From assembly GCF_040802235.1 (NCBI RefSeq), contig NC_133167.1, forward strand, positions 10,470,501 through 10,534,500: DNA of 64,000 nucleotides, given 5' to 3'. The position numbers were made by a program, and so were the translations under genes. Positions 24,421 to 35,412 of the stretch are shown here, in pieces (the first letter of the stretch is position 1; every line of letters begins with the position of its first letter). The notes under the pieces were generated by a model. That model worked only from the letters and a program-made list of their open reading frames with translations. It searched no databases and was not told the origin of the DNA. Source of the DNA: Manis javanica. Its lineage: Eukaryota; Chordata; Mammalia; Pholidota; Manidae.

Positions 24421-24809
24421 TAGTTTACAATTTAAGATGAAAGGCAAGGAGCAGCATGTTGGTTTTCAATATATTTCTCTTCTCCATTCCTTTTGCCAAG
24501 TGTTTTGCTGTTTTTGTGATGTTTCTTCAGTGCTTCGTGTACATAACATTCATATTTTGAGACTGGGGAAATCTAATTAAATATGTACACATGGTATTGT
24601 GGAGCTTTGGGCATTCCAATCAAGGTCACCTATCTCAATTTTCTGGAGAAAAAGTTACACAGATATGTAGGTACAACCTATGCTGACTTACTGTCTTTAA
24701 AACTTGTCATTTTGCTACATGTTTATTTTTTATGGCAAATAATCAAACAAAATGTGTTCTATCCAGAGATATGACTTCATGGACTATCCTCTTCTCATAG
24801 CTGATGCCA
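24421..24809. other. Non-coding sequence, nothing recognised
   Basis: No repeat or exon recognised. Confidence 0.4.
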
Positions 24810-25135
24810 TTTACATAGACCTCTGTTGTCCAGGAAGGTGGTCACCTGTGGCTGTAGACTCTTGAAATGTGACTAGTCTGAAGTGAGACGGACTGAAGGT
24901 GCAAAATAGACACATTTTGAAAACTTATTATGGAAAGATTGTAAGGTATCTACTAGTGGTTTTAATAGATTACATGTCAAAATGATAAAACTGTGGAAGT
25001 ACTGGGACCAATAAAATATATTCAGGTTAATTTCACTTGTTTCCTTTGTTTTTTAATGTGTCTACTGGAAAATTTAAAATTATGCATGTGGCTCATAGTT
25101 ATGGCTCATATTACATTTCTATTAGATGACATAGA
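24810..25135 (+). repeat. Mammal-wide interspersed repeat, family not named
   Basis: I recognise a common old mammalian repeat by 'gtggctgtagactcttgaaa', 'tgtgactagtctgaagtgag', 'agattacatgtcaaaatgat' and 'tgtctactggaaaatttaaa', but cannot assign its family with confidence. It is probably a non-autonomous DNA transposon and has no coding capacity. Confidence 0.6.
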
Positions 25136-26017
25136 CAGTGATGTTTATTTGTCTATTTATGAAAGCATGTCAAGTGGAAAATTACCAAAGCCAATACAAT
25201 TTAATTCAGTCTTGACTAGAAAATGTTTCTGAAGCCAGAGGCCTTAATTGGCAGTCACACAAGGGAGCCCAGGAGGAATGGAGAGACTGATCTGGGTGCT
25301 TTGAGAAGACAAGAGGCAGCCACCTATATCTTGTGAAATAATGTATAACCTCCAGTAAGAGGCTTTCTTTTCAGATTTTTATAAGAAAAACTGAGAAAAG
25401 TAAAATAAGCGTTCAATGCCATGGCGGTAGGGTTGATATGGAACATGTCTAGTCTGTTAAGAAGATGATATCATCTTTCTCAAACTGAAAACAGTTGAGA
25501 TAAATAACCAACAGTGAACGTCTACTATGATTAAAAATTTTAGGCTGAGGTCAGACATAAAATTCGTACAACAAAAATTCTCTGAGCACCATGTGCTTTC
25601 ACGGATCTTGGAAAATCTTCTGCTCTGTGGTGGATGGATGGTTTTTGACTGAAGGTCACAGCAGGAGTGCGGTCAAAGCATTTGCAAACCAAACGGCCCC
25701 GGTGTCAGAATCATACTCTTGACACGGTGAGGGTTTTTCTCAGTTGCAATGTTTAGCAAAATTAAACTTTCTTGTGGTTAACCTGAGGCAGTTACTACTG
25801 TGCTCTGGGTAACATGGCAACAATTATAAGGCAAATACAAAGACCGATTTCATTTAATTCTTTTTTTTTTTTTTCTCAAGGCTTATGCTTGAAAGGAAAC
25901 TCCCTAGCAGAGAAACACTCAAGGAAGAAACCATTAGTCTGGTCACAGGGAGGAAGCTGTGGTTCCGCAGCTGCTGGCCTTGACCTCCACCTTGCCAAAG
26001 AGAAGTCTAGTGTGTTT
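25136..26017. other. Non-coding sequence with a T14 run
   Basis: A run of 14 T at 25861-25874 has no SINE body attached on either side. No other feature was recognised. Confidence 0.4.
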
Positions 26018-26052
26018 GGGGGAAGTAAGCAGTGGGGGGGGGCGGGGAAGGG
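26018..26052 (+). repeat. G-rich tract, candidate G-quadruplex
   Basis: G-runs of 5, 9, 4 and 3 lie within 35 bases (26018-26022, 26034-26042, 26044-26047, 26050-26052). This meets the usual pattern of four G3+ runs with short loops, allowing one longer loop. Confidence 0.6.
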
Positions 26053-26519
26053 TGACCCTGAGGACATGAAGTGAAAGAATCTGGTGCCCTCCTCCCCTGG
26101 GCCATTACTACGTAAGCCCATCCTACTGGGGAAAAATCCCCTGGAAGCCACACAACTACTTTGTTCTCGTTTCCTCCCAGGACAGACAGCTCCAGTCTGT
26201 GCGCGATGTGGTAACGTGGCTGGGGTACATGCTGAGCGACGGCAAAGGAGGCTGATTCTCCCCAAAATTCTCATTCACATTGTCTCCCTCTAGGTGGGAA
26301 TCAATAGAAAGAAGAAACAAGACTGATTCCCAGACCTGGAAATCACAGAAAAGCAATCAGAAAGGAAATATAAAATGAGTATGTGTAAAATGATTAAAGG
26401 CATTAAAAAAAGAGAAAAATTCTGCCAAAAAAACCTCAGATAGACTCGACTCCAGAAAGGACTTCTAGAAATAAAAAACATCCATGGAAGCAAAAAGTTG
26501 GTGAATAAAAATCACCATA
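26053..26519. other. Non-coding sequence, nothing recognised
   Basis: A 132-codon minus-strand frame (25876-26274) crosses this GC-richer segment. It has no recognisable domain and no supported splice sites. Confidence 0.35.
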
Positions 26520-26665
26520 GTTAACATTTACTGAATGACAAATATGTGAGAGACATGTGAAGTATGTGATATGCGTATATAAATCATTGGATCCCCACAG
26601 AATCCTGAGGTGGGTCTCTTACTTCCATCCTAAGATGAGAAAATTGAGATAAAAATTAAAAAGCT
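26520..26665 (-). repeat. MIR SINE, antisense
   Basis: The order 'ttaacatttactgaatgaca', 'ggatccccacagaatcctga', 'taagatgagaaaattgagat' corresponds to the reverse complement of MIR. Confidence 0.55.
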
Positions 26666-27399
26666 GGAGTTTTTAATTTTTAATAAAAATTAAAAGATCT
26701 AGGGTTATAATCCATGTTGAATATTCCAGAGTTCTTTTCATTATTGAAAATGACAGTACACTGAAAATCTACTGAAGATGATAAATAGCAGAAGAGAGAA
26801 TTAAAAATTGAAAGACAGATGTAAGGACATTTCAGAGAATGGGACATGGAGGGAAGAAACTGAGACAACAGCTCAACATGATGCAACTTGCTCTCAAGTA
26901 CAGCTGACGGTTGGCCTCACGGAGAGTCTGTGTGAACTGCACTCTAGGACAGTGAATTTATCCAATGGCTCTCATCTCCCACTGTGCAAAGATCTGTCTC
27001 ACAGGTGTTACTGTCCTATATTTCTAGAGTGCAACAGGAAGCCATGAGATAGAGTCCAGAGGAATCTTCAGGCTGTGCCTGTGTAGCATCTATGGCCAAG
27101 CTGGCAGAAGAGGAAGTAAGTGCCCATAGCTAGGGAGCAAGGTGAGGCCAAGAGGTCCTGGCGTCATATGAAAGGTGTCTGGTATAAGAAGCTGGGAGGA
27201 CTTGAGGAAAAGATGGGAAGATCCAGCATGTATTGTAAGAATGCCAGGAGTAGAGACAGTAAAGGAGAAATATTAAAAAAGGAATGTCTATGGTTTTTCA
27301 AGATTTGATGAAAAAATATAGAATCTCAGATTAAATACCCACTGAGTAGAATATGTAAGAAAATACATGTGCATATACATGACAATTTTAATAACATGA
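26666..27399. other. Non-coding sequence, nothing recognised
   Basis: A small inverted pair of 'tttttaattttt' and 'aaaaattaaa' occurs near 26650-26695. Otherwise unremarkable. Confidence 0.35.
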
Positions 27400-28990
27400 T
27401 CTAAAATGATGACTTAATGGACATGCACAGAAACTGTTGAAGTTAGAATATCATCTCTACCACAATTCCATAAAAAAAGATAACTTGAAAATCTCCCTAT
27501 GTTTGTAGATTAAGAAATAAACATCTAAATAACCCACAGGACAAATTAATTAGAAATGATTTTGAACTCAATGATATTAAAATAGTGCTTATTAAAATGC
27601 ATGTCATGCAGCTAAAGCAGTATTTTGGAAAACGTTTTTAGCTTCAAATGCATTTGAACTATGCAAAGTCCAAATATGTAATTCAACTGTTTTGTCATAT
27701 CTTTCATAGTTAAACTATTAAATTACAAAAATATACCATTTACAATAGCACTAAAAATATAAAATACTTAGAAATTAAAGAAACAGAAAACTCTGAAACA
27801 TTCTGAGAAATTAAAGCCTTGAATAAACAGACCCATATATGAATAAGTGGTTCGTATATGTATTTGCAGATATTACACTGAAAAATTGCCAGGGAAAGAA
27901 TGGACTATTCAATAAATAATGTGGGGACAATTTGTTATGTATATGGAAAAAGATAAAATCATATCCTATAAATAGAAAACAACACCAGGATTAATAGTCC
28001 TCAATGCAAAAGAACTAAACTATAAAACTTTTTTTTTTAATGTAGGAGAACATTTTTATAATCCCAGGGAAGGAGAAGATTTCTTCAACAAGATGCAAAA
28101 GACAAATTAACAAGGCAAAGATGGAAAGTTTGGGATTATAATGAAAAAAATATTATACATTAAGGCACTAATAACTAAAGAAAAAGATAAACCGAAGATT
28201 GGAATAAACTATTTGCCACACATTTAAATGGCAGAAGCTCAGTATTCAAATATACAAAGAGCTCTTCATTAATTAGCAACAAAAAGGCAAAGGTCACCAC
28301 AGGTAAATCGGAAAAGAATTGGTGTAATTCACTCACAGGGAAATACAAACATCAATTAAAATATGAAAAGATTCACAAACTCACTAGTCAAAACAAGATC
28401 CTATTTCACATCCGTTAACACCTAAGCCCGCCAAGTTTTGCTGAGGATATAGGGAAACAGGTCCTTTGCCACACTGTTAGTACTCTTTTGGAGTCAGTTT
28501 GACAGTTTCTAATAAATTTAGAATATTCTTCTCATAACCCTTGTGAATTCCACCTAGGAGTTCCAAATCTAGTTGTCACAATGCTACCTATACAAAGATA
28601 TACCTCCCAACTCAAAAATGAAAATGTGGAAACAAATTTCCCATGTTTAGGGGGATAGAAAAATAAACTGTGTTTTATATAATTGGATATTATGCAGCAG
28701 CTATCACATGTATACGTATATAAATACATCACATCTATATTTATCAACATGGAAAATTCCAATAACAGAATACTGAGTGAGAAAGGGAAGCTCCAGTATG
28801 TATAATATGAAAGCATTTATTACATTTGAAGGACCACAAAATGATAATATTTACTTTTTATGGTGATTAACACGAACACACACATGCACACTGCATATAA
28901 ATACAAAACCACGCATGGAGAAAGGGGCAAAGAATGTGTGTATAACTTTCTGTATTTATATATTGTTTTTTTTAAAGGGAATGATGTGAG
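27400..28990 (+). mobile_element. Old L1 (L1M-type) ORF2 end and 3' UTR
   Basis: The best-preserved parts are in sense: 'tcaaatatacaaagagctct', 'cagggaaatacaaacatcaa', 'actagtcaaaacaagatcct', 'tatagggaaacaggtccttt', 'ggatattatgcagcagctat'. They correspond to the last third of L1 ORF2. Stops and indels are frequent in every frame, so this is a long-dead element. Its left boundary is approximate. Confidence 0.7.
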
Positions 28991-30599
28991 AACAAACAGG
29001 TCAGAGCTTATTAATACTTATCTTGTGAACAGATAAATTTGTGCCTGTTACACTGCTTTTTGCTTGTTTGAAATGTTTCCTAATTCAACTTAATCTTTTA
29101 AATTTAAAAACAAAATCAGTTGAGAAAGCATGTTCCCCAAATGCAGCTTTTATTAGGCTCCAGATATTTGCTTGCCATATTTCTGCTTTGTCTGGAATTT
29201 TGAGGCAAAAAGAGAAAGGATAAGCCATATCTCAAACCATAAACCTCACCTTCTCCAGATACCAGAGAGAAGGCTCTACTGCCAGTCCTATTGCTTGAGG
29301 CAACAGAAAAGTGCCTCCTAGTTTCCAGTTGATGAACTGGGCTAGGGGACAGTTTTAAAATCCTGTATGTGCAAACATCCAGGCCAGGAACTGGATGCCT
29401 GCAGCAAAGCAACAGAGGGATTTCACTAAGGCTGCTTCAGAACAAATTGTGTGGGAGGACTGTTCCACCCTGTCTGAACTCAGAATGTGGGGTCAACAAC
29501 AAACATGACTATCTCTGTTTTGAGAAATTGCTAAAATAAAATTGCAGAAATTTAAGAGCAAACTGTCCCGAACTAATGCAGTACAAAGATGATAAATGTG
29601 ATGGCCCAAAGGCTAAATTTAGCCCTCACTCATACATCATTTGGCCCTGTGTTTGTTTAGTCCTTTTATAAAATACACAGCATGTTTTGTACAGTTTTGA
29701 TTTATTTGCTAACATCTAGATTTTGAGATATTTCTAATGGAAACTCCCAGCTTCTCTCCTAAAAAAGCAGAGATCCTGGCACTGCCGGGCCTGAATTCTA
29801 GAATGCCAAGTATTGGTTGGCCCTGAAGCCTGTCCCCTACCCATGGCCTCACTCACTACCTCACCTGATGGCCCCACTAAGGGTTTCAACTCCCTCATCA
29901 TACAAGTGAGAAAATAGAGGCTCAGAGTGGTCAAGTGTTTCCCCCTTTCCAGAGTCACCCTGCAGAGAGAGCCATGTGGGTACAGGCTTGACCAGTTACC
30001 TATTAACTTGTAATTCCTTTTCTCCACAAGATGAAGGCACATTTCATGGTTTGTAATGACATTTCCTGTATAATTCAGCAGGTGCAATGGAAATGACGAT
30101 TTTTATAAATTTTAGCAAAGACTTGCTTCAAGTGATAAACATAATACAAATCAATTAATTGTAATATCAGCAAAAAGTCACCAAGATTAGACCAAACTCA
30201 AGACAAAAATATTTATATGTAAAAAAATAATATGGGAATATGACAATATAATTAAAAATTGGTATATTAGAGGTTGCATGATCACAGAGCCATCACTTTT
30301 TCAGGCTGATCTTTACACGTTGCAATTCATCCCCCTTTTCTCCACCCTTCCCAACCTCTCCCCTTTTTTGGAGTCTAGAAGGATGTGCAAATCTTGCTCT
30401 GGAACTCTTACCCAGGTACACTTCCTTTAGTTTTTTTTTGCCTGTTAGATTATTTGTTCCTGGATTAAAGCTGGTAGACAATCTGCAGGGACTTGGATGT
30501 GTCACTGTAGCACACAGCTGCCTGGACTGGCATTCCTAGTCTATGTAAAATACATTTTTGTGAAAGCCAGCTACACAAAGAGATTGCAAGGACTGAAAA
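28991..30599. other. Non-coding sequence with MIR scrap
   Basis: A short antisense MIR core lies at about 29885-29955 ('agtgagaaaatagaggctca'). At 29600-29710 there is a fragment of a repeat with 'aaaggctaaatttagccctc' that I cannot name. The minus strand at 29398-29250 mimics an exon, with an acceptor-like and a donor-like site, but was rejected. Confidence 0.4.
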
Positions 30600-30990
30600 A
30601 TCTTTAGAATGTAAGACACAAAATAACCTAAATGCAGATCAATAGGGGAAGGATTCAATTAACTTTGGCATATTCATATTGTGGGAAACTTTGCAAAAGG
30701 GCAAAAAGAAAAAAAGGAAGATCTATTTAAACTACTGACATGGACAGTTCACTAGGTTGCAAAAGGGTATATACAGACAGGTATCTGTTATGTTAAAAAA
30801 CATAAAAACACATATTGCTTGTGGGTCCATATATGTATATGTAAATACATTGAAAACGTCTGGAAAGAAACATGAAGTAGTGAGAGTGGATTGCCTTTAG
30901 GCAGATAGGAGAGGTATAGAGGGGCTCAAAGATGGTTTTAGCTTTATCTGTAATGTCTAATTTAAAAGAAAAACACTTAGATTACATGTA
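30600..30990 (+). mobile_element. Old L1 3' remnant
   Basis: L1M-type text in sense: 'acctaaatgcagatcaatag', 'ttaactttggcatattcata', 'gtggattgcctttaggcaga', 'tttatctgtaatgtctaatt'. It has no coding capacity. Confidence 0.65.
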
Positions 30991-31429
30991 GCCATAGGTT
31001 CTAAAAATCTTTTCATGTAACATACTTATATGACTCTTAATTTCCAACCATAATCTCAAACACAAAATTGCAAAACCTCTGCTCATCCTTGGAAATACAA
31101 TGAATGCTGTGTTTATTACCCAAATTAATATTTCAAGTGTAAAAATCACGGGTGGTATCTGAAAAGCTAAACTTTGCTTTCAAAAGTTACAGTCAGTAAG
31201 TGAACTTAAGGAGTCATACAGCTTTGTGGACATCCAATTTATCTTTAATTGCAAAGAACAGGAAATACAGAGTGGATTTAAATGGCCCCAGGATCTCTCA
31301 AATTCCGAATAAAAATTCAAGTGACAGATTATTTAATTTATCCCAGTTTAGTTTCGATTTCTATGGTGCTATTAACTTTTCAGTAACAGCATTTGCTTTT
31401 CCCAGCAACACCGACGGAACACGGAGGGC
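30991..31429. other. Non-coding sequence, nothing recognised
   Basis: This is intronic DNA just downstream of the CpG island in the direction of the minus-strand gene. No feature was recognised. Confidence 0.4.
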
Positions 31430-31575
31430 AAGTTTCGGTAAGAAAGAAAGGGAGCCCCAGAGAGGTCAGAGTTCAGTGTGAGGTGACGTCTAGGAAATGT
31501 CAGGGCTGGGACTCCCACTCAGGTTTCCACTGCCAGCTCTTTGTGCTCTCCTCCAGGCCACGCTGTGGGCTCTGA
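31430..31575 (-). repeat. MIR SINE, antisense, diverged
   Basis: 'ggagccccagagaggtcaga', 'gtcagggctgggactcccac' and 'tcaggtttccactgccagct' follow the reverse complement of the MIR core and tRNA-like part. Confidence 0.5.
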
Positions 31576-31954
31576 TGCCCAAAGTGACACCGCGTGTGCT
31601 TACAGGGAGGTCTCACGTATTCATCCCTGGCCATTCCCTCCCTCTTTTATCTAATCTATCAGCTTCATAATCATCATGTACCTCTGGATACCTACCATTT
31701 ACCATCTATCACCATCACCCATCACCAGTACCCTTGTCTCCTAGGAACCTCCCCGCCTCTACCTCTAGCTGAGCGCATTCCACCTGTTCCCCGACATGCG
31801 CGCTCGCTGGCCTCCGCACGCGGTCTGCCCGCAGCCCGCAGCCGGCGCGCACCCCAGCTGCGGCTCCAGGACGGCGCCCCTGCGGGTGGGCAGGCGTGCC
31901 CCGGGGATAGGGGTGGGCGGCCGCGGGCCCGAGGTCGCGCCGCTCTGCACTCAC

Positions 31955-32029
31955 CTTGCCCGCGGCGGGCACGGCCGCCAGGAGCACCAGCAGGAGCGCT
32001 GGGGGCCTCAGCGCCGCCCCGGGGCGCAT
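31955..32029 (-). CDS. First coding exon of a secreted or membrane protein (signal peptide)
   Basis: The exon runs from an ATG at 32029-32027 to codon 25 (AAG) at 31957-31955 and is followed at once by a consensus donor, AAG|GTGAGTGC, so the intron begins in phase 0. The protein starts MRPGAALRPP, continues with the hydrophobic core ALLLVLLAAV and ends PAAGK. This is a textbook n-, h- and c-region signal peptide with a small-residue AAG cleavage motif. The start context is CCCACC-ATG-C, with A at -3. Upstream in the same frame there is no other ATG before the presumed promoter. The exon lies in the CpG island, and a TATA-like element sits about 130 bases upstream. The mature protein is encoded by later exons to the left, none of which I can identify, so the first intron is probably longer than 30 kb. 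I do not recognise the gene; it could be an extracellular-matrix protein, receptor or secreted factor. The exon structure is well supported, the identity is not. Confidence 0.75.
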
Positions 32030-32129
32030 GGTGGGCGCCCGCTCGGAGCCCCGGCGCGTCCAGGGACCCGCAGGCTCCCCGGCCACCCGTCCCTTGCGTG
32101 GCACGGGCTGGGGAGCCCGGCTGTGGAGC

Positions 32130-32165
32130 TCGCCTGGCCAGCCCGCCCGGGGCGGGTTTTGTAGG
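32130..32165 (-). promoter_or_regulatory. Candidate core promoter of the minus-strand gene
   Basis: On the minus strand TACAAAA (plus positions 32157-32163) is a degenerate TATA-like box. A GC box (plus 32151-32156) and a second one (plus 32141-32148) adjoin it. A TATA at this place would put transcription start near 32130 and give a 5' leader of about 100 bases. Many CpG-island genes start without a TATA box, so the exact start is inferred. Confidence 0.4.
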
Positions 32166-32340
32166 GCTCAGCAGCGCGGTTCGTCCCTCCCCACTGAGGC
32201 TGGAGGGTGGCTGCAAGGGAGGGGAGAAGCGGCTCCGGTCCCGCCCTCGGCCCCCTCCCCTCCAGCTCACCAGGCACTGTCCCTGCGACCCGGGCCTCGT
32301 GCCCAGGCGGCGAGAGAAGGCTGCGCGCCTGCGGGGCAGG

Positions 32341-32700
32341 TGAGCGCGCCTGCAGGGTGAGGGGTCACGGGGGCGATGCCGCCACGGCCCCGAGGCCTAG
32401 GCGGGGCCGGGGGTGCGCAGGGGCCGCCGGCGGAGCAGGGCGGAGGGAGTGGCCAGCGGCCGTGCCCAGATTAAGCAGCGGCGCGCCGGGCGTCGGCACT
32501 CCGGCTGCCCCGCTCGCTCCGCGCTCCCGCCGCCGGGCCACTCGCCGCTTTCCGCTCCCGAACCCGCCTCCAACTTGCCGCCCGACTCGCTAAAGAGGCA
32601 GCTGGGTCACGCGTGTACTGCGGCGCAGGGGAGCCGGGAGGTGGGCACCGCGCCGGCGTGCGACCAGGGCGGCTCCCGGCGCTGCCGGCGTCCCCGCGAG
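32341..32700 (+). ncRNA. Possible first exon(s) of a divergent transcript
   Basis: Two strong donor sequences face right in the island: CAG|GTGAGC after 32339 and GAG|GTAAGG after 32700. Either could end a non-coding first exon of a transcript divergent from the signal-peptide gene. This is a common arrangement at mammalian CpG islands. No ATG-initiated frame here resembles a known protein and no acceptor was identified, so this is an inference from donor quality and context only. Confidence 0.3.
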
Positions 32701-32830
32701 GTAAGGCGCCCCGCGACCCAGGCTGGGCAGCTGCTGCCCTGGGGCCCGGGCACCCGCCTGGGAGGAGGGGGACAGCGGGCGCGGCGCGGGAGTCGCGGCC
32801 CTGGGGTCACCAGAGGAGAGGCTTGTGTGG

Positions 32831-33768
32831 CTCCCGGCTGGTCTGCCTGCGCTTGAACTGGGCGCTGTGTGTTTGGATTCATTTGGAGGCTCCGGTTACC
32901 AGCCTGGCAGTCTGGGGACTTCGAAATGCCAAGAGCAGGAGGCAGCTGAGGAGAAAGAGAAAGCCCGTCCTATTCTCTGCTGGGCTGAACGGGCTTTTCA
33001 GGCTAAATCTTATCTGCGGAAATGCCGGGGAAACCAAGAGCCAACTTTGCCCGGGGTGCCTCTCCCCTGAGTGCGCCCTCCGAGGGGCCGGCCCTGGATG
33101 CCGACCCGTCGTATCTGGCTTGGGCACTGTCTTCAGAGCTCGGTTCATGCCCTTCTTGTGTCACTGACCACATGGGCTCTGGTGAAGCATTTAGACCCCT
33201 TTTGAGAATAATGTCCTTAAATACACACAGTACAATTAAAACAGAATCAGTTTTACTAGAATACAATTATGTAAGTATTAGAGTCATGATGTAGTGACAG
33301 ATGTGCATCGTGATTATGGCCTTAAACACCTGATCTAACAGCAGATCTATTAACTATGAATTCGAAGTAGTGATGATTGTAGAACTGAAATGTGGCCTGG
33401 AAATACAGGTAGGGGCAAACTCTCAGGAGATGCCAATAGTATTGAGGTTCATTGCCTATATTCATAGTTGAAGGAAATGTTGACCTTCCAGGAAAGGTTG
33501 GTGAAAATAGATATGTAATTTTTGTTTTCATGCAAGCCCACAGACCACCTGAATTCCATGTCCAGTTTAAGAACCCCTGCTTGGAGCAATGGTTCTGACC
33601 TCTGCAGTAATCGGCCATCAAACTTCAAGTGTGAAATATGTGGTTTGGTCACTGATTGTGGAGAACCACTTATCTGTGATTAGAATGGGGTCTATTAGTA
33701 TATTAGACCCATGTGGCTATGTAGGTAGGCAGAACCCTGATAGTGAATGATTGATGACACCCCCTTCC
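32831..33768. other. Non-coding island shore and flank
   Basis: GC content falls from the island to the genomic background by about 33.2 kb. Near 33540-33610 'ccagtttaagaacccctgct' may be a MER5-type scrap. Nothing else was recognised. Confidence 0.4.
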
Positions 33769-33787
33769 TTTTTTTTTTTTTTTTTTT
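33769..33787 (+). repeat. Poly-T run (T19)
   Basis: An uninterrupted run of 19 T lies just upstream of the MER5-like element. No SINE body is attached, so it is a simple homopolymer. Confidence 0.9.
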
Positions 33788-33809
33788 GCTAGAGTGAATT
33801 CCTGTTTTT

Positions 33810-33985
33810 TATGCCAGTGATTGTCAACTATGACTGTGCATTAGCATCTACTAAAGAGCCTCTAAAAATACTGATAGCCAGTCCTTCCCCAACCAGACTC
33901 TCCAGCAGTAAGATAACCTTTCAGTGTGTTTTAAAGCTCCATGAAGGTTTCTATTTGCACCCAGTTTGAGAGCCACTGTTTTACA
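33810..33985 (+). repeat. MER5A-like hAT-Charlie DNA transposon
   Basis: The layout of MER5 is clear: 'gccagtgattgtcaactatg', 'gtgcattagcatctactaaa', 'ccttccccaaccagactctc' and the terminal 'cagtttgagagccactgttt', an imperfect inverted copy of the start. Confidence 0.75.
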
Positions 33986-34451
33986 TGCATATCTCACCTG
34001 AATTGAATTAGGGTCTCTTCTTAGTAGAATAATAAAAAGAACATTTATTAAGACTTAAGTGTGCCCAGGCCATAGATGTTGCTGTGCTGTACATAGTAGC
34101 TTCTTTCGGTTGACAGGGAACTTTCTTCTGCCATCCTTGTTAGGATATTAGTTGCTCTGTTTTTGAGATAACTGTGTCCAAGAATTTCAAAAGGCATATG
34201 ATAATCTTGCATGAACTGACATTATTTCTTGGGAAAAAACAGAACAAACACTTCAAGGTAGTGTTTGATGTTCCTTTTTGCTGAATTCCAGAAGATTTCT
34301 CAATTTTGGTTTTAATTACCCTTTCCTGTAACCAAGTCATTTTCACAGAATCCCAGACTTGGCTTCATCAACTTTGAAATGTGAGGCAGGAGTCAACTGC
34401 AAGTCACTTCTGATGCCCCAACAGAGCAGGAAAGAAACTGGCGATGTAATA
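33986..34451. other. Non-coding sequence, possible MIR-family scrap
   Basis: 'gaacatttattaagacttaa' near 34040 resembles the start of an antisense MIR. Otherwise nothing was recognised. Confidence 0.35.
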
Positions 34452-34623
34452 CTCTAAGAAGGAAGCAGTGGTTAAGCGCTTGGTCTCTGGAACAGACTGG
34501 GATTTTGAATCCTTTCCACAGTGTGACCTAACCTCTTTGGGCTGGGGTCTGCGCTTCTGTGAAATGGGTCAGAATCACGGTAGCCACCCCTTGGAGTTGT
34601 AGGAATTGAATGAAATCATCCAT
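34452..34623 (+). repeat. MIR SINE
   Basis: Sense MIR order: 'agcagtggttaagcgcttgg', 'acagactgggattttgaatc', 'gtgacctaacctctttgggc', 'ttctgtgaaatgggtcagaa', 'aattgaatgaaatcatcc'. The tRNA-derived head is preserved. Confidence 0.8.
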
Positions 34624-34779
34624 CAGAAGCCATTTCTCCGTAGTCTTCACAAAATAATCACACATTGGGATCTGAGCCTCCATTTGCATGAAGGTGGACT
34701 TGAGATGTGGTGCACAAGATAGAGAGCTCTTCTCAGATCAGTGGTAAAGGGGCAAGGGGCAGGCTCATCCCACTGGCTC

Positions 34780-34940
34780 CCTTGAGGTCAACAGACTGCT
34801 AAGGCACCTAGAACCTTGGAAGCTGGCTCACCTAGAGAGCTGGTGAGGAATGCAGAATCTCAGGCACCGCTCCTGATGCACTGAATTGGAGCCTGCATTC
34901 AAGTGACTCATCCACACATTAAACTTTGAGAAGTGGCTTG
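34780..34940 (+). repeat. MER5A-like fragment
   Basis: Diagnostic text: 'ggaatgcagaatctcaggca', 'cctgatgcactgaattggag', 'attaaactttgagaagtggc'. Confidence 0.65.
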
Positions 34941-35219
34941 TCTAAAAGTCAGATTTAACCACCCACTCCTCACCTCCCCACCACATCCATACACTCTCCT
35001 TTTGAGCAGTGTCTGGTATGTCCACTAGGTAGTGTCAATTAACCAGAATTCTTAGTTTTTAAAAAATAGTCTTGGGATCAAGAGAATTGATTTTTCACAG
35101 TTGGTTCTTAAATGTGACCAAGAAGAAAGAAAGTGGGGAGCATTCTTTTTGTATGTAAAAGGTCACAGAGATCTTTACTTTTGACTTTGATGCTAGATAA
35201 GGGTTTTGAACAAAATGAA
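34941..35219. other. Non-coding sequence, nothing recognised
   Basis: No feature recognised. Confidence 0.4.
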
Positions 35220-35412
35220 GTGGTCATTGCCTTTAACAAGACTTTTATTACTGTTCTTACCCCTTTTTTGTAGCCACAATATCATGTCTGTTCTCTGCAT
35301 AGTGCTTAAACATATAGTGTTTGCTTGCCTATATTTGAGTGTAAGCCCCTTTAGAGCAGGGGCCTTTTTGGTGTTCTTTGCTATTGCTGAGTGGATGAAT
35401 GAAGGAGAATGA
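35220..35412 (+). repeat. L2-like LINE 3' end
   Basis: 'agtgtaagcccctttagagc', 'aggggcctttttggtgttct' and the closing 'gatgaatgaaggagaatg' are in L2 3' order and sense orientation. Confidence 0.5.

Larger units (their letters stand above)
31770..32830. promoter_or_regulatory. CpG island with probable bidirectional promoter
   Basis: About 1 kb of very GC-rich DNA with abundant unmethylated-type CpGs (CGCG, GCGC, CCGCGG throughout) sits in an otherwise AT-rich window. It contains several GC boxes of the GGGCGG/CCGCCC form. It covers the minus-strand signal-peptide exon and, to its right, two plus-strand splice-donor sequences. This is the only such island in the window. No CCAAT box was noticed. 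The long open frames on both strands, up to 249 codons, result from low stop-codon frequency in GC-rich DNA. Confidence 0.9.

Noticed and set aside
29250..29398. Candidate 149-bp internal exon on the minus strand with a 'ctttgctgcag' acceptor and GAAG|GTGAGG donor
   Set aside because: The frame required after the phase-0 first exon meets a stop after 18 codons. The frame that is open resembles no protein and needs a different phase. One plausible acceptor and donor within 150 bases is expected by chance.
32102..32104. Upstream in-frame start extending the signal-peptide exon by 25 residues
   Set aside because: The codon there is GTG, not ATG, and the extension would bury the signal peptide behind a charged segment. 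The ATG at 32029 has a better context.
31594..32343. 249-codon plus-strand open frame and several other long frames across the CpG island
   Set aside because: They are rich in Ala, Arg, Pro and Gly, overlap on both strands and lack any domain. Low stop frequency in GC-rich DNA explains them.
33769..33787. Poly-T run as the tail of an inverted SINE
   Set aside because: The flanking sequence on the right is a short unique stretch followed by a MER5-like element; no SINE body or target duplication is present.
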